Below, in pieces: positions 11,284 through 23,560 of a stretch of 64,000 bases of DNA. This DNA comes from Carettochelys insculpta (taxonomy: Eukaryota; Chordata; Testudines; Carettochelyidae), in NCBI RefSeq assembly GCF_033958435.1, contig NC_134137.1, positions 227,519,501-227,583,500 on the forward strand, written 5' to 3'. The notes below the pieces were generated by a model that was given only the letters and a program-made list of their open reading frames with translations, was not told where the DNA came from and did not search any database. Made by a program: the position numbers and the translations under genes. Each line of letters starts with the position of its first letter. Position 1 is the first letter of the stretch.

Positions 11284-11644
11284 AAAGATAGCAGAAGCAT
11301 GTTTTAATTGGTAAGAATGGTGGCAGGCAACTTGAGTGCTATGCCTGCTTCTGCCTTAGCTTTGGTTTAGGATTTTATGTAAATCATCTCACCCCTCAGC
11401 ACAACGGCATCGCCCGTTTTGAGCAAACAAACGATACCTACTTCATGGAGTGGTCATATGTTCTAACCCATTTGTGAATTTCCATCTTACCCATGTTTCA
11501 AGATTCAAAGAGCACAAATGCAGTTGTTCAGACCATTTCTGCTCCCCCTCACAAACATTCCTCTGTGCCTGCCTGGTTATCAATCCTCTGTTCTAGATTC
11601 ACAGGTTTGATGTGGGACAGGCATGTCCTTGCCATGTCCCCTAT
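11284..11644. other. No recognised feature
   Basis: Unique-looking non-coding sequence between the Harbinger-like element and a SINE. Confidence 0.4.
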
Positions 11645-11655
11645 CTTTAAATTAT

Positions 11656-11873
11656 CAGAGGGATAGCCTTGTCAGTCTGGATCTGTAACAGCAACAAAGA
11701 GTCCTATGGCACCTTATAGACTAACAGAAAAGTTTTGAGCATGAGCTTTCGTGAGCAAAGACTCACTTCATCAGATCCAGCATCTGATGAAGTCAGTCTG
11801 TGCTCACGAAAGCTCATGCTCAAAACTTTTCTGTTAGTTTATAAGGTGCCACAGGACCCTTTGTTGCTGTTAC
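11656..11873 (+). mobile_element. Fold-back SINE with long clean arms
   Basis: Head 'gggatagccttgtcagtctg' is at the left. Inverted arms of about 90 bp lie at 11,686-11,778 and 11,783-11,873, separated by only four bases. An 11-bp direct repeat CTTTAAATT(A/G)T (11,645-11,655 and 11,874-11,884) flanks the complete structure. The head is not repeated at the right end, so the architecture is head, antisense tail, sense tail. Confidence 0.8.
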
Positions 11874-11884
11874 CTTTAAATTGT

Positions 11885-12273
11885 GTTTTCCCACTATCAA
11901 CAGTTATGTTTTGCCTTTGCCTCTCTATCTCATTTTATCCAACAAGCTTGGAATATGCTAGAGAATAAGGAGGGTGCGTGACTTCTCTGCTGTCACTCTG
12001 CCGCTGCTCACCTATGATCTGAGCAATTCATAGGGCAATCAGGAGAGTGGAGAGAAACAGAAAAGAAGGCAAGACAGAGGCAAGGACAGGGGAACTAACG
12101 GTTTCTATGACTACAAAATATGCCAGACTGTGGCATGGTTTTGATCTGAGTGCATCATGGTAAACGGCATTACAATAAATCAAAGTGAAGAGCCTTCTTC
12201 TGATAATAGTAATCCTAAGAGAAATTTTTGAACCAGCTGTGAAAGCATTTTTATTGCACAATCTGATTTTAAT

Positions 12274-12304
<31 letters not shown>

Positions 12305-13264
12305 AGGTGGCAGAAAATTGGGTCTTTAAACTTTAAATTTCAAGGTGAGAGGAGGGAGTTACAATACAAGTTTGAAAAACACTTGGTATCACAATACTGT
12401 CATCTGTTACTAATTGTTTCCCAGACCATTGTGGCAAAGCTTTCTAACTCCCACCTACTAACTTCCCTTACAGTTCTTAGATGCCTGGAGTCACGCTTTA
12501 TTTATGTGTTATTTATTCTTGCATAAACAGAGATAAAGGCCAAGGTAAAATGACTGCCTTGTTTTTGGCAGGATTTTACTTCAGGTTAGTTACCATGTGT
12601 TAACTTCAGTTAAGAGCACTTTTTCTTTTAAATTGTAAAGAAAAGGCCAAAGACCTAGATTTACAAGAATATTCTAGTCTTTAAACCCCAGCCTTTGACA
12701 CCTAAAACTGGGCTTAGGTGGCTAAGTCCAAGTTGTAGACTTAGCCGTGAATCACAAAACTCCTGCTCAGCCTCGCAGGGACTCAATCTCACTGAAACTC
12801 TAAAATACAGAGAAGATAGACATTAGATATGCATGCTGGACCTGATCTGGTAGGCTTGTTCAGAGGCTTCCTAATTGGTTGTGCCTCCTTGGTTTTCCAT
12901 CAAGAAAATAAATATATCTTTGTGGTGGATTTTTGCCATTACATTTCCTGAAACAGTTCTGCTCACTGACATTGAAGCAGAAACTGTAGCAAGACCCCTT
13001 CTGGCTATCTCTAGCAGAATTAGTTTTCCCAGGGAAATTTTATCTGACCCTGAACTTAGTTTCATACTGCAGCTATTCAACAATTTATGGAAGTTATGAA
13101 AGGTGGGACAAATGAAAACTGCCCTTTATCACTCAGAAACAATGTTTTGGTGGAAAGATTCAATGTCACCCTAAAATATATGTAAATATATTTTCACTGT
13201 CCTCTGCCTGTAGTCCAGTCAGGAAGACAGACAATTCCACATTCCTTCCTCGGGTAGGCTTGAT
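11885..13264. other. No recognised gene; contains a GT microsatellite
   Basis: Non-coding looking. A (TG)n tract lies at 12,274-12,303 with one gc interruption. Open frames at 12,185-12,526 and 12,875-13,099 have no domain signature. Confidence 0.4.
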
Positions 13265-13440
13265 CTATTCATTGCCTCCAAAACAGATTTTAAGAATATA
13301 TTTTCAGCACATATACATAACACCTTATACCCAACCTATCCATCTATGACTCCATGATATTCCTGATCAGCATGTCACTGGTTTACACATTGTGATTCTG
13401 TGTGGAATACAGGTGACCATTCATAATATAACTGATACCC
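13265..13440. repeat. Repeat fragment shared with 27,030-27,170
   Basis: The phrase 'ttttaagaatata' followed by 'cagcacatatacataa' is paralleled at 27,040-27,090. The class is unknown; an LTR fragment is possible. Confidence 0.35.
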
Positions 13441-13453
13441 ATACTGCAAGATA

Positions 13454-13744
13454 CAGTAAACTTTCATATCTGGCATTCTATCATCCACAATAACCAGCAT
13501 TTAACCATAAGTACATTTTAGTTAAGTTTTCCATAAGCACAGTTTAGTGAAAGTAAATACAAATAGATACAGCAAATGCAGTGTAAGTTCACACTGTACA
13601 ATACTACTGTTGTGGGTAAATTAAGGACTCTGCATACATTTTTGTTTGTTTCTTAATATCTAATCTTGTTTGTCTACCTCTCTATTACCCAGAATATTTG
13701 AATATCCAGCAACCTGGGGCTGCTGGATATGAAAGAGTTTACTG
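13454..13744. mobile_element. Mariner/Tigger-like MITE, 291 bp
   Basis: The left end 'cagtaaactttcatatctgg' is matched in inverse at the right by 'ggatatgaaagagtttactg'. The element is flanked by TA dinucleotides (13,452-13,453 and 13,745-13,746). CAGTAAAC-type termini with a TA duplication fit Tc1/mariner elements. No coding frame. Confidence 0.7.
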
Positions 13745-13817
13745 TAACTTAGGTAAATGTAGTTCTCTTTACTCTAGAAGCCTCTGACCTTTACTTGGAA
13801 GATCTAGTCTGAAAGGC

Positions 13818-14089
13818 TACAACTCCCATGATGCTTTGGGAAAAGAGAAAACTGCTTCCTTCCAGGAGCGTTGAGTGCAGAGAGAGCAGGTGGTGGACTC
13901 TGTTTTGGAGAGAGTAGCCAAATTGTTGGTGTGGAGTTCTGTCCAGACTACGAGCTGCTGCTGAGGACCTGAAGGGGCTTTGATGGAGCAGAGAGCTTCG
14001 GAGGCACTTGATGGTGTTCCCTCCAGGGCACAGGCGATTGCTGTGCCTAGGGCTGACTGAGAGGGGTCTGCGTTGAAGAAACAGTGAGT
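13818..14089 (+). promoter_or_regulatory. Possible promoter: ZNF143-like site with downstream donor-like sequence
   Basis: 'ctacaactcccatgatgc' (13,818-13,835) resembles the SBS/ZNF143 motif found at many vertebrate promoters. It is followed by moderately GC-rich sequence and a donor-like 'acagtgagta' (GT at 14,084). This could be a promoter plus first exon of a transcript leaving the window, or a repeat that carries the motif. No TATA box or CpG island is obvious. Confidence 0.25.
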
Positions 14090-14099
14090 AACAGTTGTT

Positions 14100-17000
14100 G
14101 GGAAAGTGCTTGCAAAGGAAGCAGCACAGCAGACAGGCTGAAGAGTGGCAGGTTAATCTGCCACGTGAGCCAGCACCTAGAGCTGGTGATGGTTGGTGGG
14201 GCCGGGTTCAGTTTCTGAGGGTTTCTGCAGCTTGCTGCCCTGGCTCAGCTCACACACAGAACCTGCCCAGTGCTGTCTTCGCGCCAGGTGCAGGTCTTCA
14301 GGGTCCCACACAAGCAGGTGTCTGAGATTCTGAAATCCCAATGACTGTTACACTCTGGGGGGTGGGAGAGGGAGTGCCAGTTAATTTTCATTTAGTGTTG
14401 TAGACTTTATTGGTTAATTGATTTTACTCAACTCCACTCTGCGCATTTAAATTAGGGTTGATATTTAATCTTAAATCTGTTTAAATCCTATTCCTTTAGT
14501 TAAGTAAAGGTGTATTCATTCTAATTTAAGTACATTGGATGTATATGATTTATAATTGGTATTTTTGAGTTAGTGCCATGCTATAGATTAGTATTAGAAT
14601 GGAGTTATTCATGGAGGATTCCAGGGCACACCACTGAGTGAGTACAGGAGTCAGTCAGGTGGAGGCACTGGTAGTTGTGAATTCCTTTAGGCATAAGGGA
14701 CTGCAGAAGAAGGCTGGATGAGGATTTTCACCTATCCAGCATCCCCACAGGGATACTCAAGATCTCTTTTAGTATCAAGAAATTCAGGCACCTATTCACA
14801 CTGGTCAACGTTGACTGCTCCTGAGTAACCCAGAGAGGAAAGGGGTGTTAGGTAAGCTATGCCATGTATCAGTGGAAAAATTATGATTTGCCAAACATGA
14901 TGATTTTGTTTATGTTCGTATCACCTTTGCAGTGTGGGTTATAAATGTATGGTAGATCTGTATCTCAAATCTGTGATGTGTTTCTGGGTGACTCTTCCCA
15001 GATTGGCACCAGCATGAGGTAATCAGTTTGATGGGCAATCAGCTTTACAGTGAAACCACTGAAGTAAACCAGGGGCTTCACTAAAAAGTCAGAGGGACAT
15101 GGGAGAATATGCTGGTGAACAGGGAACTCCCATGTGCTGTAAGTTTGGGACAAAGGAAGTGCAATCCTCGTGCCAAAGACTATAAGGCGGCAACTGCATC
15201 CTCTCCGTTTTATTTTCAATTCTGCTTCTTATCTCTAGAGCAACTTCTCTACAAACTGAAGCTCTGAATAAAGGAGTGAATGACTCATTTAAGCTTTGTC
15301 TGCCATTTCATACGATGTTTCAAGCCAGCAAATTCATCCCTACTGCTAAGAACTGATATGTGGACCCTGAAGTCTTATGTAGCTGACAGATTTGTTAATT
15401 TATCAATTTTCCCTTCAAACCTTAATTTTAGATACGAAAGGGTGGGTTGGCAGTATATTTTGTACTAATATTGATCTGGTAATGTGACTGGCTTTGGGGA
15501 TCAGAACATTTTGTATAGAGAGCAGAGTTTTAAATTAACTTCTCACTTTCCTGGACCAATGTGCTGAGTGGGAGCCAGAGAACTGGAATGCAATAAAGGG
15601 GGCTGTATGTGTTTTATTATCAGCTCCTTGATAACCAGTGTGGAGGAATCGGGAGCGCAAGTTGTGACTGGTTAGTGACTCTCTCTTCAGAGTTAACTGC
15701 TGTTTCTGGGAGAACCTGTTCCCCATTTTGCAGCTTGCCCTGACCTTAGTATTTTCAGTGTGAGCTGCCCTTGGCAATCCCGAATCGCACATAATATCTT
15801 ACAAGATAACTCTGGGTTACATATTATGACAATAATGTTTTTAGGGGTAGTGTGTGTGTCAGGCCTGGTAGAAGTTACAGTATAGTGGGCTCTTTTGCAC
15901 TATACATTCAGGACCTCTAAGAATCACAGGCTCCCCCTCCTTTATCACCTCAAACATAAATTAGCTGTTTTCCCTTTTAAGACCCAAATAACTCTGCTTC
16001 CAGTTTCTTATTATTTTGACATATTTTAATGTCTTGGGCTGATGTTTTGTCTACCAGACGAATGGATTGTGAAGTTGAATGCAGTTTAAATTGAAGAAGT
16101 GAAATGTCATTAAAGCCTGTGGATTGCTCTATCCATGTGGATGAGCTTCTTCCAGGCTAGCTCCCCAAATTCCCTGTGCCACTGGTGCTCCATTAATAAC
16201 AGTTCCTCATACAACTCCAGTAACAGTCTTCTCTGACGCCAGTTTTACTGATCATGGTACATGCCTCAGGCTGATTTTTTTTTTTTTTTTTGAAAGTTTC
16301 ATAGGGCTTTAGCTGCTTCCAAGAATCATGCTACTAAAAAGGGTTCTTTTGTCCATGATAAGAAATTCTTACAAATGTAAAATTAGGTGCTCCAGCGCCT
16401 CCATGGTTTGGGGGAAAGACCTGAAATCTGACAGAGGGCCATGCTGTTCTCTCAGTCAGCCTTTTGAAATCTGCCCAAAGTTGCCCATTTAAGAGTCTCT
16501 GAAAATCGCAGTTTGTGCATGCTCAGTAAAGACTTGTTAGAAGTTAGCAGCTAAATTCTCCAGAGATTCCATCTGTACTGAGCATGCTCCAGGAAGGGGC
16601 TGTAGGGACTGAGCATGACTTTTTCCCTACCATAATTCCTCCTGCTAATCAGGGACCCTTATGTTGCTGAGTACAGGAACTGAGAGCAAAGAGACTGTCC
16701 CTGGAGCTCTCTAAGATTCCTCTGCTGACCTTCTGCTGGAGAATGAGGAAGCATCATCACTGGAATGCAGTGGGGTGAGGAACAATGGGAAGGAGGCAGA
16801 AACAAGCTGCAGTGACCTATAAAGGAATAAGGGGGGCAGAGGGAGACTGTGGTGGGTGGTAGGGAAGAAGAAGGGACACAATCTAAATTTTGGTTAAAAG
16901 GGGGCCCAGGAAAAAGATCTCTTTCCAGTGGGGTGCCTGTCTCTGGATGGGGAAGAAAGGGAAGTATAGGATTCTCAGCCTGGGACATGACTTGCACAGG

Positions 17001-18187
17001 GGAGAGCCAGTCACAGCCAGGTTTGTAGGGATGCACTCAGGGAAGGAAACACTGGGCTGCGTGAAGTCCAGGCCTTTGGTGCCAGGGCAGGGTGCAGCCT
17101 GGAAAGCACAGGGCAAGCCCCCTACTTTGCAGGCCCCTAGTAGCTGCACTGCCTGTGGGAAACACTGGCATCTAGGCTTCACCCTCCACTCTCAGCAGAG
17201 CCCTGGGGGTGTCGGGCAGGCAGATGCATAGGGAAGTCCTATGGCCTCCCCCTCCAGCCCTCAGTGCCGCACTTCAGTATTGGCTCCCTCATTAGATGGA
17301 GATGCAGGCACCATAGTCAGATAGACTCCATGCTGCTGTTGCTGGTATGAAGTGGCTGCTGGGTGGGTGCCCACTCAGAACTGGCCAAGAGGATGGTCTG
17401 GGCCCCTTGTCATCTCTCCTCTTCCCTCTGCCCCACCTTGTACACGTTGGAAGTAGGGAGCAGAGGTGGGCTGTGGGGGTGAGTACATGGTATGGAACAT
17501 CGGGGGCGGGGGAAGGGATGTGCTGCAGGGGTGGGTGCATGGTAGAGAACATGAGATACGAAGGGGAACATGAAATGAAGAATCTAGCTAATAAAGCAGA
17601 GAATCCCCAGGAATCTGGAAATGAACCCATGATCCCTGAATTTCAACATGCTGCTGCTGCTGCTGCTGCCAGAAAATACTCATGAAACCCAGTGGCAAAG
17701 TGCATGTCTCATTCCACTCTTGTAGCTGATCTACATGGAGGACAACAGCATGCTGCAGCTACCAGTTACTACATTCCCTTAAGTGGTAGATGTTTGTGCG
17801 ATGGATCTGAAGGACCCTACTCTGCTGATAACCGATTTATGGTCAGCATTGCTCCTTATGGTAGAACTGATGCTTTTTCAGTTTTGCTTTTTAAAAATCT
17901 AGGAAATTACATTAAAAGAACGTTCAGGCTGAAAAGTAAAACACTCAAAAGTTAAATGCCACAATTAAGGTTGATTGAATTCCATTCTCCCTTTCTATGT
18001 GTGGTAAAATACTGTTAGGTCACAGGGCACCACCTCATACAGTGCACAGGATGAATATTGTTCGGGGATGAATCAAGGCCTTGGAATGAAGGAGATTGGA
18101 TTCACCAGGGTTTCTGCCTCATTTTTTACAGAAGTTGGAAGGTATGTGGTGAATGAGGCAGGAGGAGAAAAGCTGGCGTTGTGGTTT
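14100..18187. other. Long stretch without recognised genes
   Basis: No protein domain is visible in any frame. 16,500-16,620 contains 'gcatgctcagta' and an inverted 'tactgagcatgctcc', possibly an old repeat. A (CTG)7 tract is at 17,649-17,669 and a T17-18 tract near 16,277. Frames of about 100-125 codons at 16,659-17,685 overlap on both strands and follow the GC-rich composition. Confidence 0.4.
17649..17669. repeat. (CTG)n microsatellite
   Basis: Seven uninterrupted TGC/CTG units. Confidence 0.9.
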
Positions 18188-18190
18188 AGG

Positions 18191-18300
18191 CCAGGGGTGA
18201 GCAAACTTTTTACATCTGGCCCCACTTTTCAGCCTTGCAGTTAGCTGGGGGCCCTCCAACCTTGCTGCTTCATGGGAGTGTTGTCTGCACAAATTTCTCT
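18191..18300. mobile_element. hAT-like MITE fragment
   Basis: Begins 'caggggtgagcaaacttttt', the common terminus of a vertebrate hAT-like family and close to the left end at 461. The right end is missing; the LTR-like repeat copy 2 follows. Confidence 0.5.
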
Positions 18301-18307
18301 TCCCTTC

Positions 18308-19190
18308 CACAATCAGGGACATACACACCTTCACCCAATCTGTAGGGTTCAAGGCATGACCCTGTTAATTTAAACTCCCACCCTTACCCAATTCCTAGGG
18401 CTCAGGGCATAATTCCCTGTGGGTATGCAGGATCAGTGCCACTGAAAAAGCCTTACACAGTAATATTCTTATTCTGTATTTATTTACAATTGCCAAGAAA
18501 GCAGAATACATGCTAAGCACACAGTATCATGCTCACTAATCCTGATAAGGCAGGCAGACTTCCCCTGTTGGGACAGACAAAGTCACTCTCTGGATGCTGA
18601 TTGCTGCACCTCAGGGTCTTGGGGGTTTTGGGAAGTGAGTCCTCCTTAAGGTGTTCCTTCTTCCATCTTTCTTGCTTGATGTTCTTTCCTTTCCTTCCTG
18701 CTTGATGTTCTGTTCTTCCTCTTTTTTCCTTCTTGGACCCCAGTTTAAGTAGTGAAACTTGACTCCTGCTTAGCTATACCTTGACCAATTATTTTAGTAT
18801 AATTTTACTAACCAGTCGTAACCTATTGTAACAGAATTACCTAACCAATCATAACCTACCACCTTAACTGATTTACACCTAACAAAATTAATTATATAGC
18901 AGACGGGAGCAATTACAAACCACACAGAGAATATACAGAAAACAGTAGAAAAGTGAAGACAATCATCATAGAATAGTGATTCCACAGCCTCAGCTGTTGA
19001 TAAGTCATTGCCTGCCAGATGAAATGCTGTTAACTAAGCGTTCTTTACCCTGTTGTACTGAAATGTAGATGGAATGTGAGTATGTGACTTGTAGCTGCAC
19101 AGCTAATGGCTGCTGCTCTTTAGTTTGGCTGCAGATGAGCTGTAGGCCTCTCAATATGGCTAGAGAAACCATATTGGTAATACAGGAGGA
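18308..19190 (-). repeat. LTR-like interspersed repeat, copy 2
   Basis: Collinear with 1,684-2,780 and lacking the SINE at 2,368-2,540. Ends near 'ccatattggtaatac' as copy 1 does near 'ccatattggttatac'. No coding capacity. The strand is inferred from an AATAAA-like signal on the minus strand. Confidence 0.5.
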
Positions 19191-19649
19191 CCATAGGAAG
19201 GGATGCAGGGCGTGCGAGCCTCTGGAAGAGGGTGCTGGGTGGCTCCAGGGGGTGCCCTGAAGGGGAAGCAGTGCTTGGTGCAGGGCCCAGGAGGGTACCA
19301 AGGGGGGAACTCACCAGCTGCTCCTGCCACTTGACTCAGGGCCTCTGTGCACTCTGATTGACCCAGCAGTGGGGGAAGGATTCCCTTGGCGACGGCAGCA
19401 GTGGAGGTCGTGTGGGAGAAAGCAGGGCTGACAAGTCAGCGGAAGCTGCGGGGCTAGGGGAGAGCCCATTGTGCTGTTCCCCCCCCTTATAAAATGGCAC
19501 CCCCCCCACTCTGCACACTCCTCGTTTAGCCAGTTGAGTGACACTGTGCATAAATGGATTTTTATCTATGGTTGTCCCATAGAGGTCCTTTGTGATTATG
19601 GGCAAGTGTGAGCCGATGCCCAGGTGCCAGCTAAGGGTCTGGTGGGGCA
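19191..19649. other. No recognised feature
   Basis: GC-rich sequence with overlapping frames on both strands (19,005-19,665) that lack any domain signature. Confidence 0.35.
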
Positions 19650-20690
19650 AAGGGGGTGATGCCACACCAGCAGCTACGCTAAACAGCCAGGGCAGGCTGG
19701 GTTCTTTGGTTTGTGTTTAGTTCAGGTACAGCAGCAAGAGGAAAATTACACTTACAGAGGCTTTAACAGTTGCTTTTTATTTATACAAAGATAGAAACAA
19801 TTTAACTAAGACAAATGATTAAAATACAAGTTAGTACTTGTGGTTTTTAAAGGGGATACAACACAATTTAACTTAAGAAAAGTTTTAGACAAACCAGCTA
19901 GCTTAAACTAATACAATTAATGTGTACACAAGAAAGGCACGTTGCAGGTGTGATTTTCACCACTGCCTCTTAGACCTGGTGGAACCAGAGTCTTTCCCTC
20001 AATTCCTATAGGAAAGAAGTGTAATACAGATGTAATTCTTACCCCTGCCGCCTAGATCCAGTGTGACCCAGAATCTTTCTCTCAATACCTCGGGAAGAAC
20101 TAGATACGAACCAGGTGTCCCCAGTCTCAGGAGTTAATGCCAGACCTGGCCAGCAGGTGTAGGTGATTGAAACTCAAAGGGGGATGGGCTGCCAAACCCC
20201 TTTATACCCCTTTTGTCACATAGGCTTCTTCCTGGTCTCAAGTGGCCAATCGGGAGGAATGTGTTTTGAACCGCAGGTTTCCCAGGGAAGGTGCAAGGCT
20301 CAATTTGCACCTGTGAACTGTGGACAATTGGGCACCTTTGGAGGTGATGGGCGGGGGTTCCCCATTCTTCCTGGGGAAGTGATCAGGCGTGTCAGTTACC
20401 GAGATCAGCCAGAAGGGCGGCCATTAGCTAGCCCATTCACTGTCTGGTTTTTGTGTATAGTAGAGAGGCTGGGTGAGACAGCACACCTGCGTTCCCAGGA
20501 CATCAAAGGCTACCTGTCTCCCTTGCTTGTTTCTCTCTATGTCTCTCAAAGTGCGGGGGGAAGAAGAAAAGGCCAAATGGGGGGTTCATGTCTGGCTACA
20601 GCAAGTCTCCTAAATCAACCTGTTCCCTGGTGGCCACTAATTGTGTGTTTCTAATTTTCTGGGCGCTCAACTGTGCGGGGATAATTTACA
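19650..20690 (-). repeat. Possible solo LTR of an endogenous retroelement
   Basis: On the minus strand a TATAAA lies at 20,206-20,201 in a GC-rich setting. An AATAAA lies about 425 bp downstream at 19,781-19,776, followed by a promoter-distal AT-rich stretch. Two near-repeats of 'ctagatccagtgtgaccc'-like sequence (about 19,970 and 20,050) lie between. The ends are not defined and no second copy exists in the window. The open frame 20,163-20,654 has no domain. Confidence 0.35.
20201..20206 (-). promoter_or_regulatory. TATA box candidate in the LTR-like block
   Basis: TATAAA read on the minus strand, within a GGGGTATAAAGGGG context. Confidence 0.35.
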
Positions 20691-20842
20691 GAAATCCTGA
20701 ACTGTCATTACTGGTACTAAAATCTATAGGAGCTGTTCTCTGAACATGTTAAATACTCAATATTCCATCATTGGTATTGTATCTATCTAGTCAGTAAACA
20801 CCATCTATCCATTCTGCACGCTGAAATGAGGCAGTGTCCTCA

Positions 20843-20910
20843 GGAAAAAATCAGACTCGTAGGGTTAGAAGGGACCACAACCATCTATTCCCCTGCCAAG
20901 ATTCAAAATC
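20843..20910 (-). mobile_element. CR1 LINE 3' terminal fragment
   Basis: 'cgtagggttagaagggacca' followed by 'atctattcccctgcc' corresponds to the complement of the conserved CR1 3' end. Very short copy. Confidence 0.55.
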
Positions 20911-21099
20911 ATATGTGACCATTTAATTAGACACAATTAATAGGCACGAGAAGGCTGAATTAAGAATACACAGGTGATGTTAATTTCTAGAATTTCCTAA
21001 CTTTCAGGTGTTTGGCTTTGCAACTAAAATGTTCTTTTAACATAGGTATTATAATGTGATTTTATACTTATATTAACATGGTAATTTGTAGGATTGTCA

Positions 21100-21260
21100 A
21101 ATTATTACAAATAATCACAGTTAATGGTAAGATTAAAAAAGTCGTCATTGATCTCAGTTTTGATCTCAGTTTTAATAGAATACCAGATTAAATTTATTGT
21201 AAGTATTTTGGATGTTTTCTACATTTTCAAATATATTGACTTCAGTTACAGCCCAGAATA
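21100..21260. repeat. Interspersed repeat shared with 25,455-26,090 (short copy)
   Basis: Contains 'aatcacagttaatggtaaga', 'cattttcaaatatattgact' and 'cagcccagaata', parallel to 25,500-25,570. It resembles a repeat I know from amniote genomes, but its class is not certain here. Confidence 0.5.
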
Positions 21261-21774
21261 TACCCTGTGTACACATCCTATGCACTGTTGTAATCTTCCA
21301 AAAGATGTGGTGAGAAAACTTTGCTTTCAATACATTATAGTTTAAGTCACCAGACCTGTTAACTTGCTAAACCAATACTTTGCTCGCTGCTGTCCTAATT
21401 AATTAATATATTTTGAATAACAGCTCCAGAACAGGCCTCCTTGAGAAGAGCTGTACCTAACTGATGGGCTGAGAACTAAGGGGCTATTAGGCAGATGATA
21501 CAAAAGGCACGGCAAGGATCTGGGAGGGGAGAAGTAGATTGGGAAACAGCAGCTCTCACACTTGGAGCAGAGGAACTATTCCCTTGTTGTGCTTGTACAG
21601 GTGTACAGTGCTAAGGCCAGAAAAGACAGCAGAGTCATGGCTCTGCTTCCCCATGTAGGCCAGAGACAGGGTGGAGCAATAGCAGGGGGTCACACCTCAT
21701 GCCTTCCATGGAATCAGAGGGGACACAGTATTTCTTGGTCAGTGCATATCCACAAACCTAAACATGGGCCTCTC
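21261..21774. other. No recognised feature
   Basis: Non-coding looking sequence between a repeat and a SINE. Confidence 0.35.
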
Positions 21775-21788
21775 AACACACCAGTAAA

Positions 21789-22007
21789 TAGTGTCATAGG
21801 GGTAGCTGCATTAGTCTGTAGCTTCACAAATAACACGCAGTCCTGTAGTGAGACCAATATATTTATTAGGCCACGAGCTTTCGTAGGTAAGATCCACTTC
21901 AGATGAATCACTTCAATCATCTGAAGAAGTGGGTCTTACCCTCGAAAGCTCATGACCTAATACATCTGTTAGTCTCTAAGGTGCTACAGGAGTGCTTGTT
22001 GTTTGTG
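21789..22007 (+). mobile_element. Fold-back SINE
   Basis: Head 'ggggtagctgcattagtctg' is at the left. Inverted arms lie at about 21,827-21,906 and 21,916-22,007. A 14-bp direct repeat, AACAC(A/C)CCAGTAAA, flanks the unit at 21,775-21,788 and 22,008-22,021 (13 of 14 match). The head is present once only. Confidence 0.8.
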
Positions 22008-22021
22008 AACACCCCAGTAAA

Positions 22022-23240
22022 GTAAGGGATACTATCCCTATTATACCAATGGGGAAAACTGAAGCCCAAAGTGACAGTTACTTATGAAAAGTTCCATAGC
22101 AAAACTATGACTGAGCTAGAAATAGCTTCAAGATAATGCAGCCTCTCTTGTTTTCTGGATGTATATCCACATGTAATATAGTTTTATGACTGAGCATTCA
22201 TTACTATTTTATGTTGTCTGTTGGCAGGTCAATGAAAATTAGTAAAATGATCTTTCTGCAATATGACACTAAGGGATTGTAAACATGTTTTAGGTTAAAG
22301 GGTGATTTCAATGTGGTAATGGAAAGTTAGAATTAAAAGGCCTTGACTGCCTCTTGTTACCTCATGTTTAATTGTTCCCAGGAGCCTAAAGTCTTTCAAG
22401 AGCAACCAGAGGTCAATTTAATGTAGCTGCCTTGGATGAGGTAAAGGAACAACTGGGCCAAATATTGGCACCCCCATTTTCCATGGATTATCTTGTTAGG
22501 TAGGATCCTGCCACAGTTCAGCAAAGGAGTTGGTCTGAGGGGGACATAGTTGCTAGCTAATGACTCTGGAGTGGAGGCTGTGTGAATTAATGCTGGGAAG
22601 GAAGTTAGAACAGAGTAGCTACTTCAGATTTATGACTGGATTCATTAAAAGCTACTTCTGTGAGAGGTGATCTTTTATGCACAATTCACAGCCAATTAAT
22701 AAAAATGGGTCAATTCGACTGTCAAATGCAACAACATATATCCAGAGTTCCTGTTTTTATTTATTTATGAATGAAACATTAAAGTATATACAGGGAAAAC
22801 ATTGACTTGCATATGCAAAGCAGATGCAGAAATTTAATTGAGGATATTGTGGGACATTTCATTCAACTTGCATCAGTTAGTCACCCATTTTTCCATCCAC
22901 TTATTAGAGAGGACAATACAAAGGTTTCTGTCATAGGTGGACCTTGTCATTACAGAGTGCCTTTCATCACAAAACAGCCCTTACAAATTATACATACAGA
23001 GCAATCACTTCACCTCTGACTGAAATGCAGCCACCTCTGAGGTTGGAAGGTAGCCGCCATATTACGCAGCATAGCAATGAGCAGAGGGGAAATTTAGGAC
23101 ATTTAACCTAACTCTTTTCATATAAATAGAAGTGTCTTTTAAACTGTACCCCTGGAGAGCAGAAAGGAATTTTGAATTTTGTTGTTGTTGTTGTTTAGAT
23201 CATCCCAAAACAGAATTCCATGCTCACGTGGGAGTGAGTC
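22022..23240. other. No recognised gene
   Basis: AT-rich sequence with a short (GTT)n tract at 23,181-23,195. The open frame 22,807-23,019 has no domain signature. Confidence 0.4.
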
Positions 23241-23560
23241 AGAGTATGTCTACACAGCAGAGTTATTTTGAAATAACAGCCACTATTTTGAAGTAAATTT
23301 GCTAGTGTCTACACAATGCAACTGCTACTTTCAAAATAATTTTGAAATAGTGGTTGGCTTATTTTGAAATAGGTAAACATTCTACAAGGAATATCATCTA
23401 TTTCAAAATAGTTATTTCGACATAGGGGCTGTGTAGACAGGGAATAGAGCCTATTTCAAAATAGGCCATAGTGCATCCAGTGACTCTGTTTTGAAATAGG
23501 CTCTATTTTGTGTAGACACTCTATTTTAAAAGAGCTAATGGATATTTTGAAACACGTTTA
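23241..23560. mobile_element. Harbinger-like MITE, TTTCAAAATA-rich, right end decayed
   Basis: Left terminus 'gtatgtctacacagcagag' is followed by alternating 'ttattttgaaataa' and complementary phrases, and internal 'gtgtctacaca' motifs. It resembles the element at 3,888. The right terminus is not recognisable. Confidence 0.5.
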
